64,000 nucleotides of DNA from an uncultured Alphaproteobacteria bacterium (GCA_937923625.1 CALDTV010000023.1:1-64000), one strand, 5' to 3'; shown: positions 56,000 to 64,000, numbered from the stretch's first letter. Notes: generated from the sequence alone by a model not told the origin. A program made the numbers and translations.

Positions 56000-56432
56000 A
56001 GGTAAAGCAATTGAAATTCTTCTCGTTGAAGATAACAAAGGCGATATTTTCCTGACCAAGAAGGCCTTTGAAAAAGCCAAAATAATAAATAACATCCACG
56101 TCGCCATGGACGGGGAAGAGGCAATATCTATGTTATTAAAAGAAGGGGAACATGAAAATTTACCAACCCCCGACATTGTTTTACTAGATATAAATCTACC
56201 CAAAAAATCTGGTGTCGAAGTATTAGAAGACATGAAAAAGCATGAACGTTTAAAAAGAATACCCGTTGTTATTCTTACCAGTTCGCAAGCAGAACGCGAC
56301 ATTGTTAAAACATATGATTTGCATGCCAATAGTTACATTGTGAAGCCTATCAACTTGGAAAACTTTAAAGATGTTGTTTCTGCGATCGAAGATTTTTGGT
56401 TCAGCGTTGTTGTTCTGCCAAAATTAGATTAA
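55992..56432 (+). CDS. Receiver-only response regulator (Rcp1-like)
   Basis: 146 residues, a single REC domain. 'IEILLVEDNKGDIFLTKKAF' gives the acidic pocket, 'DIVLLDINLPKKSG' the phospho-acceptor Asp66, 'VVILTSSQ' the Thr/Ser and 'SYIVKPINL' the Lys. No output domain is present. The sequence follows the Rcp1 pattern found with phytochrome-like kinases. Translational overlap with the CHASE kinase strongly suggests it is that kinase's target. Confidence 0.93.
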   Translation: MNKGKAIEILLVEDNKGDIFLTKKAFEKAKIINNIHVAMDGEEAISMLLKEGEHENLPTPDIVLLDINLPKKSGVEVLEDMKKHERLKRIPVVILTSSQAERDIVKTYDLHANSYIVKPINLENFKDVVSAIEDFWFSVVVLPKLD

Positions 56433-56453
56433 CAAAGTGTGTATCTCAAGATT

Positions 56454-56996
56454 TTAGTTAGATAGCTTCGAGCTAGAGCCGAAATTAATTTTGGCTTCTG
56501 CTTTATCTATTTCAGCCAAAACCTCATTTAGCTCCGCTAACACTAATGGTTTTTTTAAATACCCATTCGCATGAAGCTGGTAAGCATCTTGAATCTTTTG
56601 TCCCGATTGATCTGATGTTAATAAGATAACAGGAAAATCAGAGGTGATTGGATGATTACGAATTCTCTCTAAAACTTCAATACCATTCATTTCAGGCATA
56701 TGTAAGTCGAGAAAGATAATAGGCATATGCTCATCAGAATAATCCATGTCATCATATAGGCCATTATTTTCTAAACATTCAAACAAATCATCGGCGCAAC
56801 GCATGGGGCGTATTTCTTGCACTTTCCCAGATTTCTCTAACATGATGCCAGCATGTAGCCTGTCATCTTGGTCATCATCAACAATATAGGCTACGCTTCT
56901 CATAACTTCCTGCTCATGCGCATGATCAGAATAGCGCTCATAGATGTCCGCCTCACTTGATGCATGAATTTGATTTAAAATATCTTTACGACGCAT
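56454..56996 (-). CDS. Receiver-only response regulator
   Basis: 180 residues. A 32-residue N-terminal extension precedes a REC domain with 'VAYIVDDDQDDRLHAGIML', Asp97 in 'IIFLDLHMPEMNG', 'VILLTSDQ' and 'GYLKKPLVL'. It is closely related in layout to the next gene (57017-57508), both having the D-D-D-Q-D-D-R acidic stretch and H-M-P after the Asp, so they look like duplicates. It is convergent with the kinase-linked receiver (21 bases). Confidence 0.9.
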   Translation of the reverse strand: MRRKDILNQIHASSEADIYERYSDHAHEQEVMRSVAYIVDDDQDDRLHAGIMLEKSGKVQEIRPMRCADDLFECLENNGLYDDMDYSDEHMPIIFLDLHMPEMNGIEVLERIRNHPITSDFPVILLTSDQSGQKIQDAYQLHANGYLKKPLVLAELNEVLAEIDKAEAKINFGSSSKLSN

Positions 56997-57016
56997 TTTA
57001 TACTTTCAAATAAAAA

Positions 57017-57508
57017 TTACCACAACTCTTCAGGCGGCCATTGCCATGCTTGGGGTAAATATCTTTCAATGTTTCTAACATTTAATGGTTTGTGTAAATA
57101 ACCATTAGCGCCAGATTTATAAGCTTCTAATACTGTTTTCCTATCATTTTGACTTGATAAAATAACAATCGGAATCTCTTTCATAAAATTATCAGAGCGA
57201 ATATCTTCTATTACCTCTAACCCATTCATCTTTGGCATATGCATATCCAAAACAATTAACAAAGGATTGTACCGTATCACTGAATGATCATAAAAGCCTT
57301 CTTCTTTCATGTAAGAAATCAAATCAACCCCACTAGGTAAAGCTTTAACGTCGCGCACATGACGCGATCTGTTAAATTTACGAATAGCAAACTCACGATC
57401 ATCCTGATCATCATCAACCAACATAATCGTGCATGGTTTAATCACGCGATACGATCGAGGCACACGTAAATCAGTTTCAGTTTTAAACATGTTCATATGT
57501 GAGTTCAT
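57017..57508 (-). CDS. Receiver-only response regulator
   Basis: 163 residues from the ATG at 57506-57508, placed after AAAAAGGG; a TTG six codons earlier is less likely. The REC domain has 'TIMLVDDDQDDREFAIRKF', Asp88 in 'LIVLDMHMPKMNG', 'VILSSQNDR' and 'GYLHKPLNV'. No output domain. It is transcribed ahead of the 56454-56996 gene with a 20-base gap, and the pair is probably a duplication. Both could be alternative targets of the adjacent CHASE kinase. Confidence 0.9.
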   Translation of the reverse strand: MNSHMNMFKTETDLRVPRSYRVIKPCTIMLVDDDQDDREFAIRKFNRSRHVRDVKALPSGVDLISYMKEEGFYDHSVIRYNPLLIVLDMHMPKMNGLEVIEDIRSDNFMKEIPIVILSSQNDRKTVLEAYKSGANGYLHKPLNVRNIERYLPQAWQWPPEELW

Positions 57509-57610
57509 ATTTTTTCCCTTTTTCAAGACCTGCGGATAAAAGATAAAATTTTATGTATTTTTCACCATATGTTTTATGCATTAATAAAAAGTTAAAAATA
57601 CGAACGTATT

Positions 57611-57630
57611 TTTTATTATGCATAATAAAA
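57611..57630. repeat. Perfect 20-bp palindrome next to the recombinase remnant
   Basis: TTTTATTATG followed directly by CATAATAAAA, an exact 20-bp palindrome, ending two bases before the first readable codon of the truncated recombinase. A related imperfect element (TTTTATGCATTAATAAAA) lies about 40 bases to the left. It may be a regulator site for the divergent receiver gene or a junction trace of the element. Confidence 0.5.
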
Positions 57631-57631
57631 T

Positions 57632-58591
57632 TTGGAGGGTGGCATCATTCAAAACCCTTTCTATTGCGGAAACATGAAAATTAAAGGTGAAATTCACCCT
57701 CACATATACGAAACCATCATCTCCCAAAACTTGTTTGATAAGTGCCAGATTGTTCGAACTAGTCGAGCACAAAACAGAACCATCACCACACAAAAAAAGC
57801 AGTTTTTGTTTAGCGGTCTCATTAAGTGTGCTGTATCAGACAGACAAGTAACCTGTGATTTGAAGAAAGGAAAATACGTCTACTTAATCTGTCGCAATCC
57901 AGAAAATCATAAGAAAAAGATGTGGATTCGTGAAAAAGACGTGCTTGAGCAAATTGAAACAGCACTGCAACCGTTGATGATACCAGACGAAGAAATTAAC
58001 ACTATTATTGCATATATTAAGAAAACCAGTGCATCAGAGCAGTCAGACCACCGTGATAACCAGCGCAAATACCGCAAAGAACTGTCAGATGTAGACACCC
58101 AGATTGACCGATTAACTGATTTGTTAGTTAATAATTACATCACAGAAGACGCTTACAGACGCAAATGTGCTCAATTACAAGTGCAACGTAATGAATTAGA
58201 TAAGCAACTAACAATCAGGCACATCACTGCGAAAGAAACTGAACAAGCGTTGATAAAGCTGGTTAAATTCATGAACAAAATAGAAGTTGTCATAAAAAGT
58301 TCGAAAAATGATCAAATACGCATGCTTCTAAAAACACTTTTTTCGAACTTGTATCTAAACGGACGAAACGTACGCTATGATTGGGTTTCGGGTATGTGGA
58401 AGGGCTGTAACGCAAGGTTAAATCAAGAATGGCTGGGGTGGCAGGATTCGAACCTGCGCATGCCGATACCAAAAACCAGTGCCTTACCGCTTGGCTACAC
58501 CCCAACAATTATAAAAGATCATGGTAAGATAGGCAGATCTTTTAACGAAAGGAAAATGGTGCCGCAAAGAGGATTCGAACCCCTGGCCTGA
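57632..58591 (+). pseudogene. Large serine recombinase remnant, 5'-truncated
   Basis: The readable frame starts inside the Recombinase domain ('GGIIQNPFYCGNMKIKGEIH', normally preceded by 200 or more residues including the catalytic resolvase domain), and a stop codon lies just upstream at 57626. The zinc ribbon ('LIKCAVSDRQVTC...YLICRNP') and the following coiled coil ('DTQIDRLTDLLVNNYITEDAY') are recognisable. After about base 58425 the frame runs through tRNA-Gln and into tRNA-Thr, so its last 50 residues are not recombinase. It cannot be catalytic. It marks an old integrated element. Confidence 0.8.
58430..58504 (-). tRNA. tRNA-Gln (anticodon UUG), CCA encoded
   Basis: The minus strand reads TGGGGTGTAGCCAAGCGGTA from base 58504, with acceptor stem TGGGGTG/CACCCCA, T-arm GGTTCGAATCC and encoded CCA. 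The anticodon loop is TTTTGGT, giving UUG. It resembles bacterial tRNA-Gln throughout. The recombinase remnant abuts its 3' end. Confidence 0.95.
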
Positions 58592-58632
58592 TGATTACAA
58601 ATCAACTGCTCTACCAACTGAGCTATTGCGGC
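58557..58632 (-). tRNA. tRNA-Thr (anticodon UGU), CCA encoded
   Basis: The minus strand reads GCCGCAATAGCTCAGTTGGT from base 58632, with acceptor stem GCCGCAA/TTGCGGC, anticodon loop TTTGTAA (UGU), T-arm GGTTCGAATCC and encoded CCA. It lies 52 bases upstream of tRNA-Gln in the same direction, so they are probably cotranscribed. Confidence 0.96.
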
Positions 58633-58835
58633 ACACATATTTCAATATTCATTAACGAAAGCCGTTAATAGAATGAAACGGAACTTATCAAAAATGCCAA
58701 CGCTTGAATAGTCCTTTTTCATGATTTTCAAAAATTCATTAAATTCTTCATGTAATTGGCATTTAAACGCATTTTCTGCTAGTTTATATATGCAGTATAA
58801 ATACGCACTAACCTATTGAAAATAAGAGTTTTTAA

Positions 58836-60047
58836 ATGGCAGACGGTAAAGCAGACGGCATGGCAGAAGCAGCCATAGGATGGGGAATGATCTTGATCGT
58901 TGTCGCAATTTGCCTTTTTATCGTCTATTACAACTTCAAACCAGAGGTGCACAGCTTCATTCGGTGGATTCGTTACGCGGAAATATGGCTTGTCACACTT
59001 TTCACGCCAGAGAGCTATATGGTCACCTTAAATAATGGTGACGAAATAAACCTGCATCAATGGGCTGAAGGTGTGAAGGATATTCCCAAGGAACGGATTG
59101 ACTTTAGATTACTCTCCGCCATCACCGAAGTTGCCTTAACACCTTTCAAATGGGTTATTGCTCTTATTATCGGGTTAATCGGGCTTTGGACTTACACAAA
59201 AGGCCCCAACACCCAATATACTGAAGTATTTAATCTGGATAGATTTATAAAATTCCAAGCAGGATTTTTTCCAATTATTGCCCCTTTTGTTAAATTTAAC
59301 CCAGGGAACCAACCGCCGCGCTCTCCCGGTTCACCTGTTCCAGCGGATCTGCCCCTTTTCGCCGAAGCTTTAGGACCAGAAGAATGGCTGGCTTATAATG
59401 AAGTTCCTGTGCCCGATGGTGTCATTGATCAAGATGTCGTGAGGCGCTGCTTTTCTAAACAACTTGGTCCACGTTGGCGTGGATGGCAAAAGATGCAACC
59501 CTACAAACAAATCTTACTGGCAGCGTTTTGCTTGAAAGCGAAAAGAAAAAGAGACCAGTCCGATGACCTTATGGGACGACTGGCTTTATGCTGGAGCCAT
59601 GATAAAGGCTTACAATTATCAAATGACAAAGGGCTTATCCGCGAAGCCAGAAAAATCCTAAAAAATAAAGATATGGCACATGCTGTCTTAAAAAAATGCA
59701 ACCAACATGCCTTTGAGACAACAGCGTTGATGCGTGGCCTTATGACAGCCCGTGAGGAGGGCGGCGTTCTTGCGCCTGCGCAGTTTGTTTGGCTTCGTGG
59801 ACATGACAGGCTTTTATGGTATCCGTTAAATAATTTAGGGCGTCAATCAAACCATATTGAAGCCATTGGTGCTGTGGCACATTTCAAATCAGAAAAACGT
59901 ACAGAGCGCCCGATACCAAAACCAAAAGTGGAAGACGCGATAACAAGTATTGTTAGCTATATGAACGAAGATCACGCGCGCCCTATCCCAACGTTGGATT
60001 ACAGCCAGTCAAAAAAGCGTGGCATTAAAAAACTAAAAGACACTTAA
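58836..60047 (+). CDS. dotM: DotM/IcmP, type IVB secretion coupling-complex protein
   Basis: 403 residues. Two or three membrane segments (about 12-32 and 105-122) precede a cytoplasmic domain whose C-terminal blocks 'HAFETTALMRGLMTAREEGG' and 'FVWLRGHDRLLWYPLNNLGR' are characteristic of DotM/IcmP. DotM binds acidic glutamate-rich effector signals and sits with the DotL ATPase in the Dot/Icm or IncI-type coupling complex. It heads a run of three plus-strand genes ending with dotL; no other dot/icm genes are in the window. Confidence 0.9.
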   Translation: MADGKADGMAEAAIGWGMILIVVAICLFIVYYNFKPEVHSFIRWIRYAEIWLVTLFTPESYMVTLNNGDEINLHQWAEGVKDIPKERIDFRLLSAITEVALTPFKWVIALIIGLIGLWTYTKGPNTQYTEVFNLDRFIKFQAGFFPIIAPFVKFNPGNQPPRSPGSPVPADLPLFAEALGPEEWLAYNEVPVPDGVIDQDVVRRCFSKQLGPRWRGWQKMQPYKQILLAAFCLKAKRKRDQSDDLMGRLALCWSHDKGLQLSNDKGLIREARKILKNKDMAHAVLKKCNQHAFETTALMRGLMTAREEGGVLAPAQFVWLRGHDRLLWYPLNNLGRQSNHIEAIGAVAHFKSEKRTERPIPKPKVEDAITSIVSYMNEDHARPIPTLDYSQSKKRGIKKLKDT

Positions 60048-60067
60048 ACATACACATATGAGACAAA

Positions 60068-60655
60068 ATGAATTTTCTTTATAAAAATAAAAAATTAAAC
60101 AGTCAAAGCACAGCAGAAGTTGTCGACAACCATCTTATCTTGTCCGCCCCCAATGCAATTGACCCTGTCATGTGGCGTATGTCCTTAGAAAAAATTGGCA
60201 CAGCCGCTTTTGAGGTAAAATCAGATAACGACACAGAAAAATTCAAACTTCTTTTAAAACCTAAGAAAGGAACAGCAGAAATTATCGCAGTCTTTTCTTC
60301 AAAAGAAGAAGCCGTAGAGGCATTAATTGCATCATCAAACGCCATGCAAAGCGCCATCAATTTGAACGCATCTTCATCTAAAAGCACTATCGCTTCTGAT
60401 ATAGCGGATCACAAAAGCCAAAACAACGCGCACATAACATCTAATGCCCCTCGTAAGCAAGGCAGCGGAAGATGGTTCATCGTACTTATGGGCTTAGTTA
60501 TCGTTTCAGGATTATATTTTTACCTCAATACATTGATGCCAACGACCACCGCCATCGGACAATCAACATCACAAAGCAGCAATATTATAACAGACCCATC
60601 GCAGACGATTGGTAAACCAGTCTCAGCAGATGATTTTTTAAATAGTTTACAGTAG
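60068..60655 (+). CDS. Single-span protein between dotM and dotL, family not recognised
   Basis: 195 residues. An N-terminal soluble domain (1-105, mixed alpha/beta, 'LILSAPNAIDPVMWRMSLEK', 'IIAVFSSKEEAVEALIASSN') is followed by a polar linker and one membrane span at 136-153 ('WFIVLMGLVIVSGLYFYL'), then a 40-residue Ser/Thr-rich tail. No signal peptide, so the N-terminus is probably cytoplasmic. It is 20 bases after dotM and 50 before dotL, so it probably belongs to the same transcript. In Legionella dotM and dotL are adjacent without such a gene. I do not recognise it as a Dot/Icm subunit. Confidence 0.75.
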   Translation: MNFLYKNKKLNSQSTAEVVDNHLILSAPNAIDPVMWRMSLEKIGTAAFEVKSDNDTEKFKLLLKPKKGTAEIIAVFSSKEEAVEALIASSNAMQSAINLNASSSKSTIASDIADHKSQNNAHITSNAPRKQGSGRWFIVLMGLVIVSGLYFYLNTLMPTTTAIGQSTSQSSNIITDPSQTIGKPVSADDFLNSLQ

Positions 60656-60705
60656 GCTTATACATTAAGTTTCTCATAAGCGTAGAACAAGGAAGATAAA
60701 GCTAA

Positions 60706-63027
60706 ATGGCTCTCGATAGAAAACGGTTTGGATATGGGAAGAAGGATGTCGTTCGCGATATTCGTCCACTATATGTCCGTTTTGGTGATTGGTTACAATT
60801 ACCCGCCAATGCTTTGGGTATTTGCCTTATTGGCGTTGGCCTTTTCTTTTTTGTTCCCTCTTCGGTTCTCTACGCAGATATCGTCTTAATAATCTATCTG
60901 CTATTTTTTTGGTGGTTAAAGACGCGAGATCGTAAATTACCTGGAAAAATGCCTGTCGGGGCCCCGTATAAAGACACCAATAATATGGGCCCTGGAAAAA
61001 ATGGCACGCCAGAGGGGATTCTTTTTATTGGGAATGAAAAAAAGACGAAACAACAAATTTGGTATTCAAACTCTGATGCTAGAACACATATTCTTTACCT
61101 CGGGACAACAGGTTCTGGAAAAACGGAAGGGTTAAAGTCGTTTGTGACCAGCGCTCTTTCATGGGGGTCTGGTTGGGTTTATATTGATGGTAAAGCCGAT
61201 ACAGATTTGTGGTCTTCACTTTCTGCATTAATCCGCCGCTTTGGGCGTGACGATGATTTGCTTGTGTTGAACTATATGACGGGTAACTCCGATGCGCGCG
61301 CGCCATCCAACACCATGAACCCGTTCTCAAGTGGTTCTGCTTCTTATTTGGCGCAAATGTTGATCACTCTAATGCCTGAGGCAGAAGGTGACAACGCGAT
61401 GTGGAAAGAACGTGCGGTATCGCTCTTAAGCTCACTTATGCCTGCTTTGACTTGGAAACGTGACAACCAAGACTTCCCTCTTTCTGTTAATTCTATTCGT
61501 AATTACCTTGGCTTAAATTACATTATTATGCTCTCTCGTGATGAAGCGATTCCCGAAAAAATTCGTGAAGGACTCGTGGGTTATTTAGATACGCTTCCGG
61601 GCTATGCTGAAGACGCGTTTGATGACCAAGGAAAAGAAAAACCTATGGGGCCTGATCAACCGATGGTTGATACAACAACTGTTCGCCAGCAGCACGGCTA
61701 TTTGACCATGCAATTTACACGTGCCCTACAGTCACTCGGGGATGATTACGGTTATATTTTTGACACGCCTGCGGCGGATGTTGACATGATTGATGTTGTT
61801 CTAAACCGACGCTTTTTAATTGTTCTTATTCCTGCGCTTGAAAAATCAGGTGATGAAACAGCCAACCTCGGTAAGATTGTTGCCGCAACTCTAAAAGGAA
61901 TGATGGGATCGACCTTGGGCTCGACCCTTGAGGGGGAAAGCACCACAGTTATTGAGAATAAACCAACCCATTCCGCCACCCCATTTATGACGGTTTTTGA
62001 TGAGGTTGGTTATTATACCTCCCAAGGGATGGCAGTCATGGCCGCGCAAGCGCGTTCCCTTGGATTTTGTTTATGTTTTGCGGCGCAGGACTTACAAGCG
62101 ATGGAAAAGCGGGTGAAAGAAGAAGCACGCTCCATCACCGCCAACTGTAACATCAAAATTTTTGGTAAACTGCAAGATCCGACGCAAACCCGTGAGTTTT
62201 TTGAAAACCACATTGGTAAAGACTACATCGCAAAAGTATCCAGCCTCCAGCTTTCTGGCGGCATGTCAACAGGATCATATAAAGATACCCAGCAAGCCAG
62301 TATTGAAACAGGAACGCGTGCCGATTATGATGATTTGAAAGATATGAAAGAGGGCGAGGCCATCATCTCTTTCGCAATGGATGTTTTAGAGGCTAATATT
62401 TTCTATTCCAACCCAGGTCACGCCAAAGCCATGCGTGTTGCGCGTTTTCTTGCCCTTCCTGAGCCAGATGAAATTTACGCCAAGCACGCCACACAAATTA
62501 CCAAATTGCGCGACCTACTTTGCAACAAAAACTGGACAGCAATGAAGGCAGACGTTGCCGTAGAGACCCCAAAAGAAATTGAGGCCCTTAAGGCGGGATT
62601 TGATATGGGTGTGAGCGCCTATGACGATCCAATTGATCATGGAATTACAGCCGTCAGCGACCTGCACGCCAAATTATTCCCCGTTGAGGCACAAGAAGCA
62701 ATACGCGCAATTGCGTTAGGACAACAAGAGCAAACTGCACCAGCCGCCGCCCCCACCGCCCAAGTTCCAGCTACACCAGCCCCAACAGCTATAGCGCCGT
62801 CTGCGCAAAATGCTGCTCCTGTAGCGCCACCAGTAACGCAAACAACCGCACCAGCCGAAGCGCCTGCCGTTGAAAATATTATTCCTCAAACCTCAGCCCC
62901 TGTACAAGCGATCAAAAAGCAATTAAGTGCTGATGTTGAAAAGATTTTGGGGGATGCGGGTCAAAACTTACGCTCTTCTTTAATTAAATCGGATGATAAA
63001 GACGCGCCAATAGATGCCGCAGAGTAG
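60706..63027 (+). CDS. dotL: DotL/IcmO, type IV coupling ATPase
   Basis: 773 residues. Two N-terminal membrane spans (about 36-72), Walker A 'GTTGSGKT' at 133-140 and Walker B 'TVFDEVGYY' (Asp432-Glu433), followed by 'FAAQDLQAME', are those of DotL-type VirD4-family ATPases that recruit substrates to type IVB systems. The C-terminus, from about residue 670, is a Pro/Ala-rich linker plus a short helix, where Legionella DotL carries its adaptor-binding (IcmSW, LvgA) extension; no adaptor gene is visible here. It lies 50 bases after the unknown single-span gene. Confidence 0.93.
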   Translation: MALDRKRFGYGKKDVVRDIRPLYVRFGDWLQLPANALGICLIGVGLFFFVPSSVLYADIVLIIYLLFFWWLKTRDRKLPGKMPVGAPYKDTNNMGPGKNGTPEGILFIGNEKKTKQQIWYSNSDARTHILYLGTTGSGKTEGLKSFVTSALSWGSGWVYIDGKADTDLWSSLSALIRRFGRDDDLLVLNYMTGNSDARAPSNTMNPFSSGSASYLAQMLITLMPEAEGDNAMWKERAVSLLSSLMPALTWKRDNQDFPLSVNSIRNYLGLNYIIMLSRDEAIPEKIREGLVGYLDTLPGYAEDAFDDQGKEKPMGPDQPMVDTTTVRQQHGYLTMQFTRALQSLGDDYGYIFDTPAADVDMIDVVLNRRFLIVLIPALEKSGDETANLGKIVAATLKGMMGSTLGSTLEGESTTVIENKPTHSATPFMTVFDEVGYYTSQGMAVMAAQARSLGFCLCFAAQDLQAMEKRVKEEARSITANCNIKIFGKLQDPTQTREFFENHIGKDYIAKVSSLQLSGGMSTGSYKDTQQASIETGTRADYDDLKDMKEGEAIISFAMDVLEANIFYSNPGHAKAMRVARFLALPEPDEIYAKHATQITKLRDLLCNKNWTAMKADVAVETPKEIEALKAGFDMGVSAYDDPIDHGITAVSDLHAKLFPVEAQEAIRAIALGQQEQTAPAAAPTAQVPATPAPTAIAPSAQNAAPVAPPVTQTTAPAEAPAVENIIPQTSAPVQAIKKQLSADVEKILGDAGQNLRSSLIKSDDKDAPIDAAE

Positions 63028-63219
63028 CGTGATAGCTAACAAATATTCACCTTCACGGAAAACATATCCTCATGACTTATCAATCCGCTTAAAATGGTGG
63101 ATATTATTTGACACAAACCGCAAATCAGATTCTACTTATACTGCATCGTCATAACGCGTTCCCGCAACGCAAAACGCTCCATTCTCAAATGACGTATTCA
63201 ATAAACAAGGAAAAACGAC

Positions 63220-63894
63220 ATGGCTCGCCAAGCACGGATTGTTCTTTCAAATACGCCCCATCATATTACCCAACGTGGCAACCGTGGGGAGCCAGTATTT
63301 TTTGAAAAATCTGACTATCGAAGCTATCTTGATATATTAATCGAGCAATGTACGCGTTTTGATATAAAACTATTAAGCTATTGTTTATTACCAAACCAAG
63401 TACATCTTATTGCAATCCCCCAAGATGCTGAAATTCTTGCGCGCGCCATCGGTGAAAGCCACCGACGTTATAGCTGTTTCATTAACAATCGCCACAATTG
63501 GCGCGGTCATTTATTTCAAGACCGCTTTTTTTCTTATGCTATGGATGAGCCGACAACACTTCGCGCAGCACGTTTTATCGAAACCTTGCCCGTTACTTTG
63601 AAAATAACACCCAATCCAGAAAACTACCTTTGGAGCAGTGCCAAAAGCCGTATAAAGATTATACAAAACACGGTTATTCAACCCTATGGTTATTTCGATA
63701 CTATTGATAATTGGGAAGATTTTTTAAAGCGCCCTATTGACCCTCAAGAAATGAACCAAATTCAGCTTCATTTGCAAACAGGTCGCCCACGTGGATCAGA
63801 AACATTTTTAGACAATATTGAAAATAAGATAGGCCGCATTGTTCGACCACAAAAACGCGGCCGCAAACCAAAGAATCCCAAAAAAGCCGCCTAA
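63220..63894 (+). CDS. REP-associated (Y1/HUH) transposase with altered HUH motif
   Basis: 224 residues, starting 'MARQARIVLSNTPHHITQRG', the usual start of REP-associated tyrosine transposases. 'EKSDYRSYLDIL', 'GESHRRYSCFINNRHNWRGHLFQDRFFSYAMDEP' (in pieces) and the 'TGRPRGSETFLDNIENKIGR' to 'KRGRKPKNP' C-terminus are typical. The metal site normally P-N-H-V-H reads P-N-Q60-V-H62, losing one histidine of the HUH pair, so single-strand nicking may be impaired. No flanking palindromic REP-like repeats or target duplication were seen. Confidence 0.85.
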   Translation: MARQARIVLSNTPHHITQRGNRGEPVFFEKSDYRSYLDILIEQCTRFDIKLLSYCLLPNQVHLIAIPQDAEILARAIGESHRRYSCFINNRHNWRGHLFQDRFFSYAMDEPTTLRAARFIETLPVTLKITPNPENYLWSSAKSRIKIIQNTVIQPYGYFDTIDNWEDFLKRPIDPQEMNQIQLHLQTGRPRGSETFLDNIENKIGRIVRPQKRGRKPKNPKKAA

Positions 63895-63900
63895 GTCAGA

Positions 63901-64000
63901 TCACATACGCTCTGGCACATCTATGCCGAGCAACGTCAATATTTGTAGAATCTGCTGGGCTGTCATATCAGATAATTTTAAGCGACTTGAACGAAGTGCT
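63901..64000 (-). CDS. argS: Arginyl-tRNA synthetase, C-terminal end (runs off right edge)
   Basis: 33 codons plus a partial one are visible, ending 'LTLLGIDVPERM' and stop at 63901-63903. The L-L-G-I/V-x-x-P-E-R-M end is characteristic of the DALR anticodon-binding domain of ArgRS. Most of the gene is outside the window, so the call rests on this tail alone. Confidence 0.7.
   Translation of the reverse strand, partial: ALRSSRLKLSDMTAQQILQILTLLGIDVPERM

Noticed and set aside
58433-58591. Last 50 codons of the recombinase frame as protein
   Set aside because: They are translated from the antisense of tRNA-Gln and part of tRNA-Thr.
1-64000. CRISPR arrays or rRNA genes
   Set aside because: No regularly spaced repeat array and no rRNA sequence was seen in a reading of the window.

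Overview
The window looks like a chromosomal segment of a fairly AT-rich alphaproteobacterium. Pointers are an HdaA-type DnaA homologue next to a PerM-like permease, a DUF2066 protein and purM; a 47-residue aa3-oxidase subunit IV typical of alphaproteobacteria; an ETF:ubiquinone oxidoreductase; and a coiled-coil/Sel1/peptidoglycan-binding protein reminiscent of alphaproteobacterial polarity factors. Dot/Icm-type coupling genes (DotM, DotL) at the right end would fit environmental lineages such as Micavibrionales, but the sequence alone does not settle the order. Region 1 (1-30.3 kb) is mostly core genome: an FeS-type photolyase cut by the window edge, an M32 peptidase, aspS, two related small secreted proteins, rnd with a SixA-like phosphatase, hdaA/permease/DUF2066, purM, a cytochrome oxidase subunit IV, a large hybrid histidine kinase, ndk, a RelA/SpoT-like gene split by a frameshift, alaS, hisC, a soluble lytic transglycosylase, a family-4-like uracil-DNA glycosylase, ETF-QO, a TPR protein, ispE and the Sel1 protein. 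Region 2 (30.5-52.9 kb) is a surface-polysaccharide (O-antigen or capsule) locus. It opens with a WbpA-WbpB-WbpD-WbpE set predicted to make UDP-2,3-diacetamido-2,3-dideoxy-glucuronic acid from UDP-GlcNAc. A second set, RmlA, RmlB and a WecE-type aminotransferase, should make dTDP-4-amino-4,6-dideoxygalactose. Around these lie three methyltransferases, a PhyH-type dioxygenase, a WbqC protein, a PglD/NeuD-like acyltransferase, a five-bladed-propeller glycosidase-like protein, a DPM1-like glycosyltransferase with a small EamA/SMR-type carrier, a GT-C-like membrane protein, a Wzx-type flippase and two GT4 glycosyltransferases. A membrane protein fusing an HTTM-like region to a DCC thiol-redox domain also lies here. 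No Wzy polymerase was recognised with confidence. Region 3 (52.9-57.5 kb) is a signalling island: a CHASE-PAS histidine kinase overlapping a receiver-only regulator, followed by two more receiver-only regulators on the other strand. Region 4 (57.6-64 kb) looks accessory: a 5'-truncated large serine recombinase abutting tRNA-Gln and tRNA-Thr genes, then dotM, an unrecognised single-membrane-span gene and dotL in one orientation, a REP-type transposase with a damaged HUH motif, and the 3' end of argS. The most interesting items are the unknown gene between dotM and dotL, the RelA/SpoT-like gene with a canonical A-AAA-AAA slippery heptamer exactly where the frame changes, and the HTTM-DCC fusion.
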